A DNA stretch of 6,501 bases from contig SBGC01000189.1 in NCBI GenBank assembly GCA_006226985.1, positions 1 through 6,501 of the forward strand, in the 5' to 3' direction. Each line of letters begins with the position of its first letter. The first letter of the stretch is position 1. Position numbers and translations under genes: made by a program. Below, piece by piece: positions 5,286 to 6,501 of this stretch. Source of the DNA: Bacillota bacterium (GTDB lineage: Bacteria; Bacillota_I; Bacilli_A; Acholeplasmatales; Acholeplasmataceae). The notes under the pieces are model-generated. The model saw only the letters and a program-made list of their open reading frames with translations. It searched no databases and was not told where the DNA came from.

Positions 5286-6501
5286 ATGAAAAAAGGATTA
5301 TTTGTTTTAGTTTTATTAAGTTTTCTAGTTTTATTAGTTTCATGTAATAGTGATTTAGGACAATCTGAAGATGGTCCATATACCATTACCTTTGAAACAA
5401 ACGGTGGTTCTACATTGACACCCATGACAGTGGATGAACATGATTTCTTTTTACCAGAAAGCATTCCAACCAAAGATGGTTTCATCTTTGCAGGATGGTA
5501 TTTAGATGCAAACTTTCTTTATCCTATGGCATTTAATGCAGGAACTGCATCAAGTTTAACGCTTTATGCAAAATGGGTTGAAACAAGTGATTTAATTACG
5601 GTTGATGAGATTGAAACAATTGTTGAATCTATTTTTAGTGAAATGGGTTATGACATGAGTCAAGATGAACTCATTAGTTTTATTGAAGATTTGCTTGCTC
5701 CTGATCTTCACACAAGTGAAGAAATCGAAGCGATTGTTTCAGCTATCTTAGCTGATAATGGATACGATATGACGAGAGCTGAATTGATCGAAGCGATTGA
5801 AACGACGTTAGGTGAAACGATGTTATCATCATCTGATGTTGAATTGATTGTTGATCAAATCATCAGTGAAGGTGGTATTGTCGATGAAGAAGCCTTAATG
5901 ACTCAAATACTCGAAAATATTAATGTTGTTTCAGCTTTTGAAAATCATATTACAGACATGCTTTTTGATGTTAGACAATCGGTTGTTATGGTAGATACCT
6001 ATGATGGAGCAACACTTGTTTCAGGTGGTAGTGGTGTCATTTATAAACGTGTAGGTAATACGTACTATGTATTAACTAATGAGCATGTTGTTTATGACTA
6101 TGACAATAATAACTACTATAGTAACAACGAATTTGCGATAACGATCTTTACAAATGCTGGTGAAGAAAGAATTTTAAGAAGTTCATCAAATATCGTTTTA
6201 CATGGAAAATCGATAGCGCACGATTTAGCTGTTTTAACATTTACATCAACGAAAGATTTTAGAGTCATTGATTTAGGACTTCATGAAAACTTAAAGGTTG
6301 GACAACTTGTGTTTGCGATTGGTAGTCCACTAGATCTTCCAAACTCATCATCAATGGGTATGATTAGTCAAATTGATCGAGAACAAGCAGATGAGTACGG
6401 TATGGACACTGTAACAATTCAACATACAGCACCCATTAACCCAGGTAACTCCGGTGGAGCACTTGTCAACATTTATGGTGAGCTTGTTGGTTTAAATAAT
6501 A
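5286..6501 (+). CDS. Secreted lipoprotein, HtrA-like trypsin-fold serine protease with InlB-type repeat (3' end outside window)
   Basis: 405 codons are open and the gene continues past the window. A short basic start (MKKG) leads into a hydrophobic segment ending in lipobox LVSC, so Cys20 is probably lipid-anchored on the outer face of the membrane. Residues about 32-97 match the Listeria-Bacteroides (InlB B-repeat, Flg_new) pattern: FETNGG, PTKDGFIFAGWY and a closing LTLYAKW. Residues about 105-216 form an acidic array of six helix-like units of 17-20 residues. From about 229 a trypsin-like domain of the HtrA/DegP type begins, with a complete triad: His267 in TNEHVV, Asp313 in HDLAVL and Ser389 in NPGNSGGAL. 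FAIGSPLD (343-350) is also typical of HtrA. A PDZ domain would lie beyond the edge, so its presence is unknown. The ATG at 5286 follows AGAGG (5272-5276) by nine bases. It is 17 bases after degV, probably in the same operon. Likely roles are quality control of exported proteins or processing of surface proteins; the substrate is unknown. Confidence 0.9.
   Translation, partial: MKKGLFVLVLLSFLVLLVSCNSDLGQSEDGPYTITFETNGGSTLTPMTVDEHDFFLPESIPTKDGFIFAGWYLDANFLYPMAFNAGTASSLTLYAKWVETSDLITVDEIETIVESIFSEMGYDMSQDELISFIEDLLAPDLHTSEEIEAIVSAILADNGYDMTRAELIEAIETTLGETMLSSSDVELIVDQIISEGGIVDEEALMTQILENINVVSAFENHITDMLFDVRQSVVMVDTYDGATLVSGGSGVIYKRVGNTYYVLTNEHVVYDYDNNNYYSNNEFAITIFTNAGEERILRSSSNIVLHGKSIAHDLAVLTFTSTKDFRVIDLGLHENLKVGQLVFAIGSPLDLPNSSSMGMISQIDREQADEYGMDTVTIQHTAPINPGNSGGALVNIYGELVGLNN
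5598..5933 (+). repeat. Six-unit acidic helical repeat inside the lipoprotease
   Basis: Residues 105-216 of the lipoprotease divide into three units of about 35-38 residues, starting at 105, 143 and 181-182. Each divides into two halves of 17-20 residues with the pattern [S/T]-x-[D/E]-E-[I/L]-x-x-x-[I/V]-x-x-x-[I/L]. Examples are VDEIETIVESIF, SQDELISFIEDLL, SEEIEAIVSAIL and TRAELIEAIETTL. The first two long units share GYDM at the same place (residues 121-124 and 159-162). At the DNA level ATCGAAGCGATTG occurs at 5724-5736 and 5787-5799, in adjacent half-units. Divergence elsewhere argues for old duplication. The function is unknown; a spacer or binding array is plausible. Confidence 0.7.

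Noticed and set aside
5255..5485. Antisense open frame of 76 codons over the start of the lipoprotease
   Set aside because: The + strand frame here has a ribosome binding site, lipoprotein signal and recognisable InlB-type repeat, so the antisense frame is a shadow.
1..6501. RNA genes, CRISPR arrays, insertion sequences, attachment sites or riboswitches
   Set aside because: The longest gene-free stretch is 116 bases (1352-1467), filled by a terminator, operator and promoter. No repeat-spacer pattern, transposase, terminal inverted repeat or tRNA-like fold was seen.

Overview
The window is AT-rich, densely coded and entirely on the + strand. It looks like chromosomal housekeeping DNA from a low-GC, Firmicutes-related bacterium. 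The best guess is a Mollicute of the Acholeplasma type. The reasons are the gene order (trigger factor, Lon, EngB with no clpX between tig and lon), the codon bias, the secreted lipoprotein with an InlB/Listeria-Bacteroides-type repeat, and a CIRCE-like site before lon. All three Trp codons seen are TGG and no reading frame contains TGA, which fits the standard code kept by Acholeplasma better than the TGA=Trp code of mycoplasmas. This assignment is inferred from sequence character alone.

Layout. Positions 1-67 hold an extended -10 promoter and a strong ribosome binding site for tig. tig (68-1351) encodes the ribosome-bound chaperone trigger factor and is followed at once by a hairpin terminator. 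Positions 1379-1467 carry a lon promoter whose -35 box lies inside a dyad matching CIRCE, the HrcA operator, at 15 of 18 positions. lon (1468-3777) is a complete LonA protease with all ATPase and peptidase residues, and it ends at a strong terminator (3787-3815). A second unit follows: engB (3827-4411, ribosome-assembly GTPase), degV (4414-5268, fatty-acid-binding DegV/FakB family, TTG start) and a lipoprotein gene from 5286 that runs off the right end. That last gene encodes a predicted surface-anchored, HtrA-like serine protease.

Together, tig and lon handle folding and degradation of new or damaged cytosolic proteins, with lon probably under HrcA heat-shock repression. EngB serves 50S ribosome assembly. 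DegV probably delivers fatty acids to a fatty acid kinase. The lipoprotein would extend protein quality control or surface proteolysis outside the membrane. The most notable points are the CIRCE-like operator on lon, the histidine-rich ribosome-binding domain of trigger factor, the promoter/terminator arrangement before engB, and the domain order of the lipoprotease, which has a six-unit helical repeat not recognised as a named family. No RNA genes, mobile elements, CRISPR arrays or attachment sites were seen, and no gene-free stretch exceeds 300 bases.
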